Shown here: piece after piece, positions 51,393 to 59,168 of the stretch
Numbering within the stretch: the stretch's first letter is position 1
Layout of the letters: every line of letters starts with the position of its first letter
DNA from: Streptomyces hoynatensis
Lineage (GTDB): Bacteria; Actinomycetota; Actinomycetes; Streptomycetales; Streptomycetaceae
NCBI RefSeq assembly: GCF_003626535.1
Contig: NZ_RBAL01000020.1
Span: 1 to 64,000, forward strand
Reading direction: 5' to 3'
Length of the DNA: 64,000 nucleotides
Notes under the pieces: model-generated
Told to the model about the DNA's origin: nothing
Databases searched by the model: none
What the model saw: the letters and a program-made list of their open reading frames with translations, nothing else
Made by a program: the position numbers and the translations under genes

Positions 51393-52808
51393 GTGCAGCC
51401 CGACCAGTCCGCGCCGCCCCAGGAAGCCGCGCGCCCCGCGCCGGAGCCGCTCGCGCCCCCGCGCACGCGCCGTTCCCTCCCCCACCCGCCCCCTCACACG
51501 CCCGCCCCTCTCCCCGCCCCCGCTGCCACCCCCTCCCGCGCCCGGGTGCGGCCGCGGGGGGCCACGGTGGCCGTGGTCGGCCTCGGCTACGTCGGCCTCC
51601 CCACGGCCCTCGCGCTGCGCGCCGCCGACCACCGGGTCATCGGCCTCGACAACCGCCCCGAGCGCCTCGCCGAGATCGAGCAGGGCCGGGCCGACCTGAT
51701 TCCCGCCGACCGGGAGCGGCTGCGCGCCCACCGGGGGCGGCCCGCGTTCGAGCTCACCACCGACCCCGCGCGCCTCGGCGCCGCCGACGCCGTCCTCGTC
51801 TGCGTCCCGACCCCGGTCGACGCCCGCCTGGTGCCCGACCTGGGGGCGTTGCGCGCCGCCTGTGCCACCGTCGTGGAGCGCGCCGTCCCCGGCCAGACGC
51901 TGATCCTCACCTCCACCAGCTACGTGGGCACCACGCGCGACCTGCTGGTGAAGCCGCTCGCGGCCCGGGGGCTCGTGCCCTCACGCGACCTGTTCGTCGC
52001 CTTCGCGCCGGAGCGCATCGACCCCGGTCGCCCGGCGCACATGCAGCAGAACACGCCCCGGGTGGTGGGGGGCGTCGGCCGCTCCTGCGGGGAACGCGCC
52101 GCCGAGGTCCTGCGGGAGACCGCAGGCGGCGTGCGGCTGGTGGGCTCCGCGGAGGCCGCCGAGATGTGCAAGCTGCTGGAGAACACCTTCCGGGCGGTCA
52201 ACATCGCGTTCGCCAACGAGTTCGCCACGGCCTGCGGGGCGCTCGGCCTCGACCCCGCCGAGGTCCTGGACGCCGCGGCCACCAAGCCGTTCGGCTTCAT
52301 GCCCTTCGCGCCCGGGCCCGGGGCCGGCGGCCACTGCATTCCCTGCGATCCGCACTACCTGCTGTGGCAGTTGCGCGGCGGCCCCGTCTCCTGCCGGATC
52401 ACCGAGGCCGCCATGAACGCGCTGGCCGAGCGCCCGCACCGGGTGGCCGAGCGCGCCCTGGAGACGCTCGCCGAGCACGGCGTGGCCCGCAGGGGCGCCC
52501 GGGTGCTGCTGCTGGGCGTGGCCTACAAGTCCGGCGTGGCCGACGTCCGCGAGTCCCCCGCGCTGACGATCATCGGCGCACTCGCCCGGGCGGGCGCCGA
52601 GGTGGCCTACTGCGATCCCCTGGTCCCCGCGCTGACCGTGGACGGGCGCCCGGTGCCCAGGGTGACGGACCCCGTTGCCTCCGAGTGGGACCTGGTCCTC
52701 GCGCACACGCTCCACCCGGGGCAGGACCTGGGCTGGCTGGACGGCACGGCCCCCGTGCTCGACGCCACGTACCGGCTGGCCGACCTCGCGCGCCGGAGCG
52801 TCGTATGA
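51393..52808 (+). CDS. Nucleotide-sugar 6-dehydrogenase (UDP-HexNAc type)
   Basis: 471 aa from GTG 51393; the start is uncertain because the first 50 residues are Pro-rich and no ribosome binding site is evident. The Rossmann motif VAVVGLGYVGLPTA begins near residue 55. LTSTSYVGTT, VAFAPERIDPG, EMCKLLENTFRAVNIAFANE and the catalytic segment GPGAGGHCIPCDPHYL follow. The GGHCIP-x-DP form is typical of UDP-ManNAc/UDP-GlcNAc dehydrogenases rather than UDP-glucose dehydrogenase (GGSCFPKD), suggesting a hexosaminuronic-acid precursor. It overlaps the synthase gene by four bases (ATGA). Confidence 0.85.
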   Translation: MQPDQSAPPQEAARPAPEPLAPPRTRRSLPHPPPHTPAPLPAPAATPSRARVRPRGATVAVVGLGYVGLPTALALRAADHRVIGLDNRPERLAEIEQGRADLIPADRERLRAHRGRPAFELTTDPARLGAADAVLVCVPTPVDARLVPDLGALRAACATVVERAVPGQTLILTSTSYVGTTRDLLVKPLAARGLVPSRDLFVAFAPERIDPGRPAHMQQNTPRVVGGVGRSCGERAAEVLRETAGGVRLVGSAEAAEMCKLLENTFRAVNIAFANEFATACGALGLDPAEVLDAAATKPFGFMPFAPGPGAGGHCIPCDPHYLLWQLRGGPVSCRITEAAMNALAERPHRVAERALETLAEHGVARRGARVLLLGVAYKSGVADVRESPALTIIGALARAGAEVAYCDPLVPALTVDGRPVPRVTDPVASEWDLVLAHTLHPGQDLGWLDGTAPVLDATYRLADLARRSVV

Positions 52809-54271
52809 GGACCGCGGCCTCCCGGCGCTCCGCGGCGGGCAGGCTCCCGGCCCAGGCCGAGCCGCGGCCTGCGGCCCGCGGGGCCGGGGACACGCCCCCC
52901 GCGGCGACGCCCCCGGCCCGACGCCGGGCCGCGCTCGCGCTGGCCGCCGCGCCGCTGCTGCTGCTGATCGCCGCGCTGCCCAGGCTGGCCGGGGGGCCGG
53001 CGCCGCTGCTGGCCTACGGCGCGCTGGTGCTGACCATGACCTCGGCGCTGCTCGCCGTGGCGTACGGCTGGTACGACGACCCGGCCGAGCGCGTGATGCG
53101 GCGCCGCCCGGCCGGGCTGCACGCCTTCCCGGCGCTGCCCGAGCACCCGAGGACGAGCTTCCTGCTCGCCGTGAAGGACGAGCGGGAGGGCATCGAGGAC
53201 TGCGTGCGCTCGATGGTGGCGAGCGACTGCCCGAACCTGCAGATCATCGTCGTGGACGACGGCTCGACCGACGGCACCCGCGAGGTGCTGCGCCGCCTGG
53301 CCGCAGAACTGCCCGTCGAGGTGCTGTTCCTGCGGCGGAACGTCGGCAAGAAGCGGGCGCTGGTCCGGGCGGCGCGGCGGGCCGAAGGGCAGGTGCTCGC
53401 GTTCACCGACTCGGACTGCGTGCTCGCCCCCGACGCGCTGCGGCGCTGCGTCCTGGCCCTGGTCCGCCATCCGGAACTGGGCGCGGTCAGCGGCCACGCC
53501 CGCGCCCGCAACGCCGAGGCCACCCTGCTCACCCGGGTCCAGGACGCCTGGTACGAGGGCCAGTTCCGCATCGCCAAGGCCGCCGAGTCCGCGGTCGGCG
53601 CGGTCACCTGCATCTCCGGGCCGCTGGCCGTCTTCCGGGCCGATGCGGTGCTCGACTACCTGCCGGCCTGGGCGGGGGACCGGTTCCTCGGGGCCGAGTT
53701 CCGCTTCGCCACCGACCGGCAGCTCACCGGCTACGTCCTGGGGCAGCGCTGGCGCGGCGCCCGGCTGAAGCGGCGCCACCCGGGCGCCCGTCCGGCCGGC
53801 GACCCCGGCCGCCCCGAACTGCCGTGGCGCACCGCCTACGTGGCCTCGGCCCGGGTGTGGACGACGGTGCCGGAGCGCCTGCGGCCCTTCCTGCGCCAGC
53901 AGGTGCGCTGGAAGAAGAGCTTCCTGCGCAACCTGTGCTTCTCCGGCGGTTTCATGTGGCGCCGCGGCCCGGTCGCCGCGCTGTTCTTCTACGGGCACGT
54001 GCTGCTCGTCCTCGCCGCCCCCGCGCTCGCCTTCCGGCACCTGCTGTGCGGGCCGGCCGGCGGACTGTGGCTGCCCGCCGTGCTCTACCTGGCCGGAATC
54101 CTGCTGAAGGGCGTCTTCTGGGGGCTGGCCTTCCGCCTCGACCATCCCGGCTCCACGCGCTGGCGGTACCGGCCGCTGATGAGCCTGCTGTCGGTCACGG
54201 TGCTGTCCTGGCTGCTGCCGTACGCCCTGCTCACCCTCAGGCGCGGGGTGTGGTCGCGGGGCGCCTCGTGA
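52805..54271 (+). CDS. Membrane glycosyltransferase family 2, hyaluronan-synthase-like
   Basis: 488 aa from ATG 52805. N-terminal helices (about 42-80) precede a GT-A domain (about 115-370) with VVDDGSTDGT, FTDSDC (D-x-D equivalent) and RQQVRWKKSFLRN (Q-x-x-R-W acceptor/translocation motif shared with HAS, NodC and chitin synthases). C-terminal helices follow. This is a processive, membrane-integrated polysaccharide synthase. It is translationally coupled to the dehydrogenase upstream and to the 39-aa peptide downstream. The polymer identity is unknown; a hexosamine/hexosaminuronate backbone is inferred. Confidence 0.85.
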   Translation: MRTAASRRSAAGRLPAQAEPRPAARGAGDTPPAATPPARRRAALALAAAPLLLLIAALPRLAGGPAPLLAYGALVLTMTSALLAVAYGWYDDPAERVMRRRPAGLHAFPALPEHPRTSFLLAVKDEREGIEDCVRSMVASDCPNLQIIVVDDGSTDGTREVLRRLAAELPVEVLFLRRNVGKKRALVRAARRAEGQVLAFTDSDCVLAPDALRRCVLALVRHPELGAVSGHARARNAEATLLTRVQDAWYEGQFRIAKAAESAVGAVTCISGPLAVFRADAVLDYLPAWAGDRFLGAEFRFATDRQLTGYVLGQRWRGARLKRRHPGARPAGDPGRPELPWRTAYVASARVWTTVPERLRPFLRQQVRWKKSFLRNLCFSGGFMWRRGPVAALFFYGHVLLVLAAPALAFRHLLCGPAGGLWLPAVLYLAGILLKGVFWGLAFRLDHPGSTRWRYRPLMSLLSVTVLSWLLPYALLTLRRGVWSRGAS

Positions 54272-54387
54272 ACCGTGTCCGCCCCCGGCGCGTACTGCGG
54301 GCGCTCCCGGCCGCGGCCCTGATCGGCCTGCTCTACCTCCTCGTTCTCACCCGGGGGCAGCCGGGCTCTCTCTGGCCGTTCGGCTGA
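54268..54387 (+). CDS. 39-aa membrane peptide coupled to the synthase
   Basis: GTG 54268 overlaps the synthase stop (GTGA). The product has a basic N-terminus (VNRVRPRRVLR), one hydrophobic helix (ALPAAALIGLLYLLVLT) and ends RGQPGSLWPFG. Overlap-coupled position and clean topology argue that it is real despite its size. It could be an accessory subunit of the polysaccharide synthase. No homologue is recognised. Confidence 0.6.
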   Translation: MNRVRPRRVLRALPAAALIGLLYLLVLTRGQPGSLWPFG

Positions 54388-54544
54388 CGCCTTCCTTCGG
54401 CTGCTTTCCTTCGGCTCTCCCAGGGCTGCCCTGCGGCTCTTCTGCGGCCTTCCTTGGTCGTTCCCCTCCCCTGCTCCCGTCTCCTTCGCTTTCCCCCGTT
54501 TTCGCCGGCCGGCTCGGCCGGCCCGACCCGCGAGGAGTCCGTAC

Positions 54545-55339
54545 GTGCGCCATGCACCCCGACGCCTGCTGTTCCCGCTGCTGCTCCTGCTCGCCGCGGG
54601 CGGCGCGCTCGCCTTCGGCCCGGCCCGGCACCGGGACACGCACACCGTCGTCAGCCTCACCTTCGACGACGGCGCCGCCGACCAGTTCGCGAACGCCAGG
54701 CCCGCGCTGCGCGCGCACCGGCTGCCCGCCACCTTCTACGTCAACAGCGGCCGGATCGGCAGGGAGGGCCACCTGACGGCCGGGCAGGTGCGCCAACTCG
54801 CCACCGAGGGCCACGAGATCGGCGGCCACACCCTCACACACGCCCGGCTGACCGAGCTGAGCCCGGCCGGGCAGCGGCGCGAGATCTGCGAGGACAGGTC
54901 GGCGCTGCTCGACCTCGGCCTCTCCCCGACGACCTTCGCCTACCCCTACGGCGCCGACACCGCGGAGGGCGCGCGCCTGGCCGCCGCGTGCGGCTACCAG
55001 GCGGCGCGCGACATCGGCGGCATCCGTTCGCCCCGCTCCTGCGCCTCCTGCGCCGCCGTCGAGACCTTCCCGCCGCGCGCCGTCTACGCCGTGCGCACGC
55101 CGGACTCGGCCGATGCGGAGACGACCCTCGCCGACCTCAAGCGGTACGTGACCCAGGCCGAGGAGGCGGGCGGCGGCTGGGTGCCGCTGGTCTTCCACCA
55201 CGTGTGCGACCCCTGCGCGGGCGGGGCGGGGCGGCTGGCGGTCAGCCCCGGCACCCTGGAGAAGTTCCTCGCCTGGCTGCGCCCCCGCGCGCGACTCGGC
55301 ACCAGGGTGGAGACCGTGGCCGACGCGCTGGCCGGCTGA
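54545..55339 (+). CDS. Secreted polysaccharide deacetylase (NodB domain)
   Basis: 264 aa from GTG 54545 (GAGGAG upstream). A signal peptide or anchor (LLFPLLLLLAAGGALAFGPA) precedes a CE4 domain with SLTFDDGAADQF (first Asp motif), GHEIGGHTLTHARL (metal-binding H-x3-H), FAYPYGAD and a late VFHHVCDP. It removes N-acetyl (or O-acetyl) groups from an extracellular polymer. It follows the synthase genes on the same strand after a 157-base pyrimidine-rich gap, suggesting it processes their product. Confidence 0.88.
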   Translation: MRHAPRRLLFPLLLLLAAGGALAFGPARHRDTHTVVSLTFDDGAADQFANARPALRAHRLPATFYVNSGRIGREGHLTAGQVRQLATEGHEIGGHTLTHARLTELSPAGQRREICEDRSALLDLGLSPTTFAYPYGADTAEGARLAAACGYQAARDIGGIRSPRSCASCAAVETFPPRAVYAVRTPDSADAETTLADLKRYVTQAEEAGGGWVPLVFHHVCDPCAGGAGRLAVSPGTLEKFLAWLRPRARLGTRVETVADALAG

Positions 55340-55412
55340 GTCCCGGGGACGGCGCTCCCGGGGCGGCGACCCCGGACGGCGCCCCCCGGACGGCGCTCCC
55401 GGGGCGACCGCG

Positions 55413-55460
55413 CCGGCGCGAACCGCGCGATCGCCCCGGCGCGAACCGCGCGATCGCCCC
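55413..55460. repeat. 23-bp tandem duplication
   Basis: CCGGCGCGAACCGCGCGATC plus GCC is repeated twice head to tail. A second pair (GGACGGCGCTCCCGGGGCG) lies just before it, between the deacetylase stop and the convergent ATPase stop. Confidence 0.75.
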
Positions 55461-55494
55461 GTCTCCCCTGTGCGCCCGCGCCCCCGGGCCTGCC

Positions 55495-55938
55495 TCAGGA
55501 GGCGCGCAACAGGGCGGCGTCCTCCCGCCACTTGAGGATCTTGTCGAAGGTGACGACCGCGCCGCCGCTGCCCGGCTGGTTCCCGAAGCGCACGCGGTCG
55601 CACAGCGCCTCGATCAGGCTCAGGCCGCGCCCGCCGAGCAGCAGCTCGCGGGGGCGCTCGACGCGTGGGATGACGCCGCCCGCCGGGAAGCCGGGGCCGC
55701 AGTCGGTGACCTCGATCCGGCACATGTCCCCGTAGATCGACGCCGTCACCCGGTAGACCTGGGAGCGGTCGCCGCCGTGGCGCACCGCGTTCGAGCAGGC
55801 CTCGGAGAGGGCGACGCACAGCTCGTGCGAGATGTCCTCCTCCACCCCTGCCGTTTCCATGGCGCCCGACAGCAGCCGGCGAGCGAGCGGAACACTGGCC
55901 GCTTCCCGGCGCAGTTGGAGAGACCACCAGATGCTCAT
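55495..55938 (-). CDS. RsbW-like ATP-binding regulatory protein (HATPase_c_2)
   Basis: 147 aa from ATG 55938. The start SIWWSLQLRREAASVPLARR is followed by N box ALSEACSNAVRHGG, G1 box EVTDCGPGFP and G2 box LLGGRGLSLIEALCDRVRFG, with C-terminal FDKILKWREDAALLRAS. It is a single-domain anti-sigma-type kinase of the streptomycete family. The preserved N and G boxes suggest ATP binding. An inverted repeat (55972-55986) lies about 34 bases upstream. Confidence 0.88.
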   Translation of the reverse strand: MSIWWSLQLRREAASVPLARRLLSGAMETAGVEEDISHELCVALSEACSNAVRHGGDRSQVYRVTASIYGDMCRIEVTDCGPGFPAGGVIPRVERPRELLLGGRGLSLIEALCDRVRFGNQPGSGGAVVTFDKILKWREDAALLRAS

Positions 55939-55971
55939 GCTCCAGCCTCCTCGCCACGGCTCGACATATCT

Positions 55972-55986
55972 GTAGGTATTGCCTAC
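55972..55986. promoter_or_regulatory. Inverted repeat upstream of the RsbW-like gene
   Basis: GTAGG-TATTG-CCTAC is a perfect 5-bp inverted repeat, 34-48 bases upstream of the leftward start at 55938, in a locally AT-richer stretch. It is a candidate regulator site overlapping a promoter. Confidence 0.4.
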
Positions 55987-56213
55987 CGGCGCTCCTCGTA
56001 AGCGTGCGATTGACCCAACACCCCCCGTTCGGCGGATGTATCAGTATGAATCGGGCCTTTTCTCGCATTTCTCCGCGCCACGGGGGTCGACCACGCCGGA
56101 AAGCACCACCCGCCGTGACGGGGCGGTGCCCGACCGGAGCCCTGGCGAGTGTCGGCCAGATGTACGACCCGCCATCCCCTCGGTCGCCTACCCGGTGAGA
56201 TGATGGCGCAGCC

Positions 56214-56990
56214 ATGCGTGCCGGAGCCGATCTGCGAGTGCTGCGTGCCGCGGTGTTCGCCGCGGCCTGCGCCGCGCTGGCCGCGGGCGGCCACCTGCTG
56301 GCCGGCGGCCCCGGCATCGCGCCCTGGGCCCTGGCCACCGGCTGGGCCGCGGCCTTCGCCGTGGCCGCGCCGCTCGCCGGCCGCGAACGCCGCTCGGCCC
56401 TCGCCCTGGCCGCCGCGCTGGCCGCCGGGCAGCTCGCCCTGCACTCCCTCTACACCCTGGGCCAGCGCGGGCACGCCATGGCCGACGCGGAGGCCGGGGT
56501 CCTCGGGCAGGCGCGGGCGCTGCTGTGCGGGGAGCACGGCAGGACCCTGAGCGTGGACCAGGCGACGCAGCTCGTCACCGACGCGGGGCTCACCCCGCAC
56601 GACCCGGCGGGCGCGGCGGCCGCTCAGGCGCCCGCGCTGGCCGCCGCCCACGCCCTGCCGTCCTCCGGCGCGATGATCCTCGGCCACCTGCTGGCCGCGC
56701 TGGCCGCGGGCTGGCTGCTGCGCCGGGGCGAGGCCGCGCTGTGGCGGCTGATCAGGCTCTCCTCCCGCTGGTCGGCGCGCGGCGCCGCCTCGCTCGCGCC
56801 GTTGCGCAGCGCCCTGCGGCTGCTGCGGCTGCTCGGCGCCGGCGCGACCCCCTCCGGCGCGCCCACCGTGCGCCCCCCGCGCACCGGCCATCTCCCGCGC
56901 CGCGCCCTGCGCGCCGCGGCGCTCGCGCACGCCGTGATCCGGCGCGGCCCGCCCGTCTCGGCCCGGCCCGGCGTTCTTCTCGCGGCCTGA
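56214..56990 (+). CDS. Hydrophobic membrane protein upstream of the copper operon
   Basis: 258 aa from ATG 56214. There are about four helices (12-30, 38-53, 62-80 and 152-170), a polar loop with one Cys (ARALLCGEHGRTLSVDQATQ) and a basic Arg-rich C-terminal tail (PPRTGHLPRRALRAAALAHA). No family motif is recognised. The gene sits 160 bases upstream of the YcnI-like gene in the same orientation, and a link to copper handling is only positional. Confidence 0.7.
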   Translation: MRAGADLRVLRAAVFAAACAALAAGGHLLAGGPGIAPWALATGWAAAFAVAAPLAGRERRSALALAAALAAGQLALHSLYTLGQRGHAMADAEAGVLGQARALLCGEHGRTLSVDQATQLVTDAGLTPHDPAGAAAAQAPALAAAHALPSSGAMILGHLLAALAAGWLLRRGEAALWRLIRLSSRWSARGAASLAPLRSALRLLRLLGAGATPSGAPTVRPPRTGHLPRRALRAAALAHAVIRRGPPVSARPGVLLAA

Positions 56991-57072
56991 CACACCTCCT
57001 CACAGCGCCAGGGGCGCACGAAAGGGGCGGGTGTGCCCTCGCCGCACGCCCGGCCCTCCCCTTTCGCACCCC

Positions 57073-57120
57073 CTTCACGACCGGTTCGCGAGCCGCTCGC
57101 GAGCCGTTCGCGATCCATCG
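57073..57120. repeat. Short GTTCGCGAGCC-type repeats before the YcnI gene
   Basis: The 12-base unit GTTCGCGAGCCG is repeated three to four times with small changes, each containing the palindrome TCGCGA. It lies 35-80 bases upstream of the YcnI-like start and could serve as an operator array. Confidence 0.55.
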
Positions 57121-57153
57121 GCGTTCCTTCACACCACATCGGAGTGTGTCCGC

Positions 57154-57942
57154 ATGAACCGCATGCACCGCGCCCGCCTGGCCGCCTGCGCGACCGTGGC
57201 CGCCGCCACCGGCGCTCTCGTGCTCGCCACCGCCCCGACGGCCCTCGCGCACGTCACCATCGACCCGGACGAGGCCGAGCAGGGCGGCTACACCGTCATC
57301 AACGTCAAGGTCCCCAACGAGCGCGACAACGCCTCGACGATCAGCCTCGAACTGCACCTCGACCTCGACCACCCGCTGTCCTCCGTCATGCCGCAGCCGG
57401 TGCCCGGCTGGGACGTCGAGGTGGAGACCGCCCACCTCGACCAGCCCGTCGAGGTGCACGGCAGCGAGGTCTCCGAGGTGCCGAGCGTGATCACCTGGAC
57501 CGGCGGCGAGATCTCCCCCGGCCAGTTCCAGCAGTTCCCGCTGTCCATCGGCCCGCTGCCCGAGGACGTCGACCACCTGGTGTTCAAGGCGATCCAGACC
57601 TACGACAACGACGAGGTCGTCCGCTGGATCGAGGAGCCGGCCGAGGGCGGCGAGGAGCCGGAGAACCCGGCGCCCGTGCTCCAGCTCGCCCCCGCGGCCG
57701 AGGAGTCGGAGGCCGCGAGCGGCGCCGGCGCGTCCGCGCCGGACTCCGCGGCCGCGGACGGCGAGGACACCGGGAGCGGCGAGGCGGCCGAGGCCGCGGA
57801 CGACGAGGGTGGCAGCGACACCACCGCCCGCGTGCTCGGCGTGGCCGGAATCGTGGTCGGCGCCGCCGGCGTCGCCTTCGGCGTGCTGGCCGGGCGCCGC
57901 CGTTCCGGCGCCGGCGCGGCGGACGGCGGCGCCGCGAGCTGA
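57154..57942 (+). CDS. YcnI-like copper-binding protein (DUF1775)
   Basis: 262 aa from ATG 57154 (GGAG upstream). The signal peptide ends ALA, so the mature protein begins with His (HVTIDPDEAEQG), the N-terminal copper ligand of YcnI proteins. The DUF1775 beta-sandwich (about 33-165) includes VINVKVPNERDNASTISLEL and VITWTGGEISPGQFQQFPLS. An acidic Ala/Glu-rich linker leads to a C-terminal transmembrane helix (about 232-250) and basic tail, anchoring it to the outer face. It is first in the copper gene run. Confidence 0.88.
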   Translation: MNRMHRARLAACATVAAATGALVLATAPTALAHVTIDPDEAEQGGYTVINVKVPNERDNASTISLELHLDLDHPLSSVMPQPVPGWDVEVETAHLDQPVEVHGSEVSEVPSVITWTGGEISPGQFQQFPLSIGPLPEDVDHLVFKAIQTYDNDEVVRWIEEPAEGGEEPENPAPVLQLAPAAEESEAASGAGASAPDSAAADGEDTGSGEAAEAADDEGGSDTTARVLGVAGIVVGAAGVAFGVLAGRRRSGAGAADGGAAS

Positions 57943-58034
57943 CCCGCACCCCCAGCACCGGAGACCGAACTGCCCGGCGGGGCGGGCGCGCACCTCGCCC
58001 GCCCGCCCCGCCTCCTCACCATCGGGAACACCTC

Positions 58035-58700
58035 ATGCACTTGCGCAAGATCACCCTCACCGCCCTCGCCCTGGTCACCGCGGCCGCGCTCGCGGGCTGC
58101 GGCGGGGACGGCGAGGACACCGCGGACGCGGGCCAGTCCCCCGCCGCCCAGGTCGAGGGCGGCACGGCGCCCGACGAGGGGACGGTGCTCGACACCCCCT
58201 TCGACAAGCCGGACCTCGTGCTCACCGACACCAACGGCGAGTCCTACGACTTCGCCGAGCAGACCGCGGGGCACGCCACCCTGCTCTACTTCGGCTACAC
58301 CAACTGCCCCGACGTCTGCCCGCTCACCATGAGCAACATCGCCACCGCCGCCCGGAGCCTCACCGCCGAGCAGCGCGCCGACCTGCGGGTCGTCTTCGTC
58401 ACCACCGACCCGGAACGCGACACCCCGGAGTCCCTCGGCGCCTGGCTGCGCGCCCAGGGCCCCGACTTCACCGGCCTCACCGGGGACTTCGACACCATCC
58501 AGGCCGCCGCCCGTTCGCTCGGCGTCTACATCGAGCCCTCGTACACGGACGACAACGGCGACATCGTCTCCACCCACGGGACGCAGGTCCTCGCCTTCCT
58601 GCCCACCGACGACAAGGCACACGTCGTCTACACCGAGGGCGTCACCCAGGAGACCTTCGCCCGGGATCTGCCCAGGCTCCTGGAAGGAGAGCTCCCGTGA
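58035..58700 (+). CDS. sco: Sco/SenC-type copper chaperone lipoprotein
   Basis: 221 aa from ATG 58035. The signal peptide ends in lipobox LAGC. The thioredoxin-like domain has the copper-binding C-x3-C in GYTNCPDVCPLTMS and the distal His in VSTHGTQVLAF. Sco proteins deliver copper to the CuA site of cytochrome oxidase, and in Streptomyces lividans this Sco takes part in development. It overlaps the next gene by four bases (GTGA). Confidence 0.9.
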   Translation: MHLRKITLTALALVTAAALAGCGGDGEDTADAGQSPAAQVEGGTAPDEGTVLDTPFDKPDLVLTDTNGESYDFAEQTAGHATLLYFGYTNCPDVCPLTMSNIATAARSLTAEQRADLRVVFVTTDPERDTPESLGAWLRAQGPDFTGLTGDFDTIQAAARSLGVYIEPSYTDDNGDIVSTHGTQVLAFLPTDDKAHVVYTEGVTQETFARDLPRLLEGELP

Positions 58701-59161
58701 CCCGGGCCAGGGCGGCGCTCGGCCTGGCCGCCGCGCTCCTGCTCGGCCCGGCCCTGGCCGGCTGCGCCTCCGACGCGGACGCCGCGGGCGGCGGCACCCC
58801 GGAGCTGACCGCCGAGGGGGCGTACATCCCGCGGCCGCCCACCGCCGAGCTGGCCGGGGGCTTCCTGACCATCGAGAACACGGGCGACGCCGACGACGCC
58901 CTCACCTCGGTCACCAGCGAGGCCGCGGACAGCGTCGAGATCCACACGACCGAGGGCGGCACCATGCACCAGGCCGACGCGCTGCTCGTGCCCGCGGGCG
59001 GCGAACTGCGCCTCGCACACGGCGGCAGCCACCTGATGATCATGGGCCTCGACAGCCGCCCGGCAGAGGGCGACACCGTGCCCATCCAGCTGCACTTCGA
59101 GAAGTCCCCCGCGATCAGCCTCGAGGTGCCCGTCCGACCCGCCACCTACACCGGGGAGTGA
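58697..59161 (+). CDS. PCuAC-type periplasmic copper chaperone lipoprotein (ECuC-like)
   Basis: 154 aa from GTG 58697, coupled to sco by overlap. The signal peptide ends in lipobox LAGC. The PCuAC domain carries the copper ligand set H-x(n)-M ... H-x-M (EIHTTEGGTMHQADALLV and RLAHGGSHLMIMGL). In S. lividans the equivalent protein (ECuC) passes Cu(I) to Sco. The next gene, CopCD, starts eight bases downstream. Confidence 0.9.
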   Translation: MTRARAALGLAAALLLGPALAGCASDADAAGGGTPELTAEGAYIPRPPTAELAGGFLTIENTGDADDALTSVTSEAADSVEIHTTEGGTMHQADALLVPAGGELRLAHGGSHLMIMGLDSRPAEGDTVPIQLHFEKSPAISLEVPVRPATYTGE

Positions 59162-59168
59162 CATCGCC

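Noticed and set aside
51337..51699. Alternative start of the nucleotide-sugar dehydrogenase at GTG 51337
   Set aside because: That codon is in a different frame and its product is a Pro/Arg-rich shadow. Joining it to the enzyme would require a frameshift for which there is no evidence.
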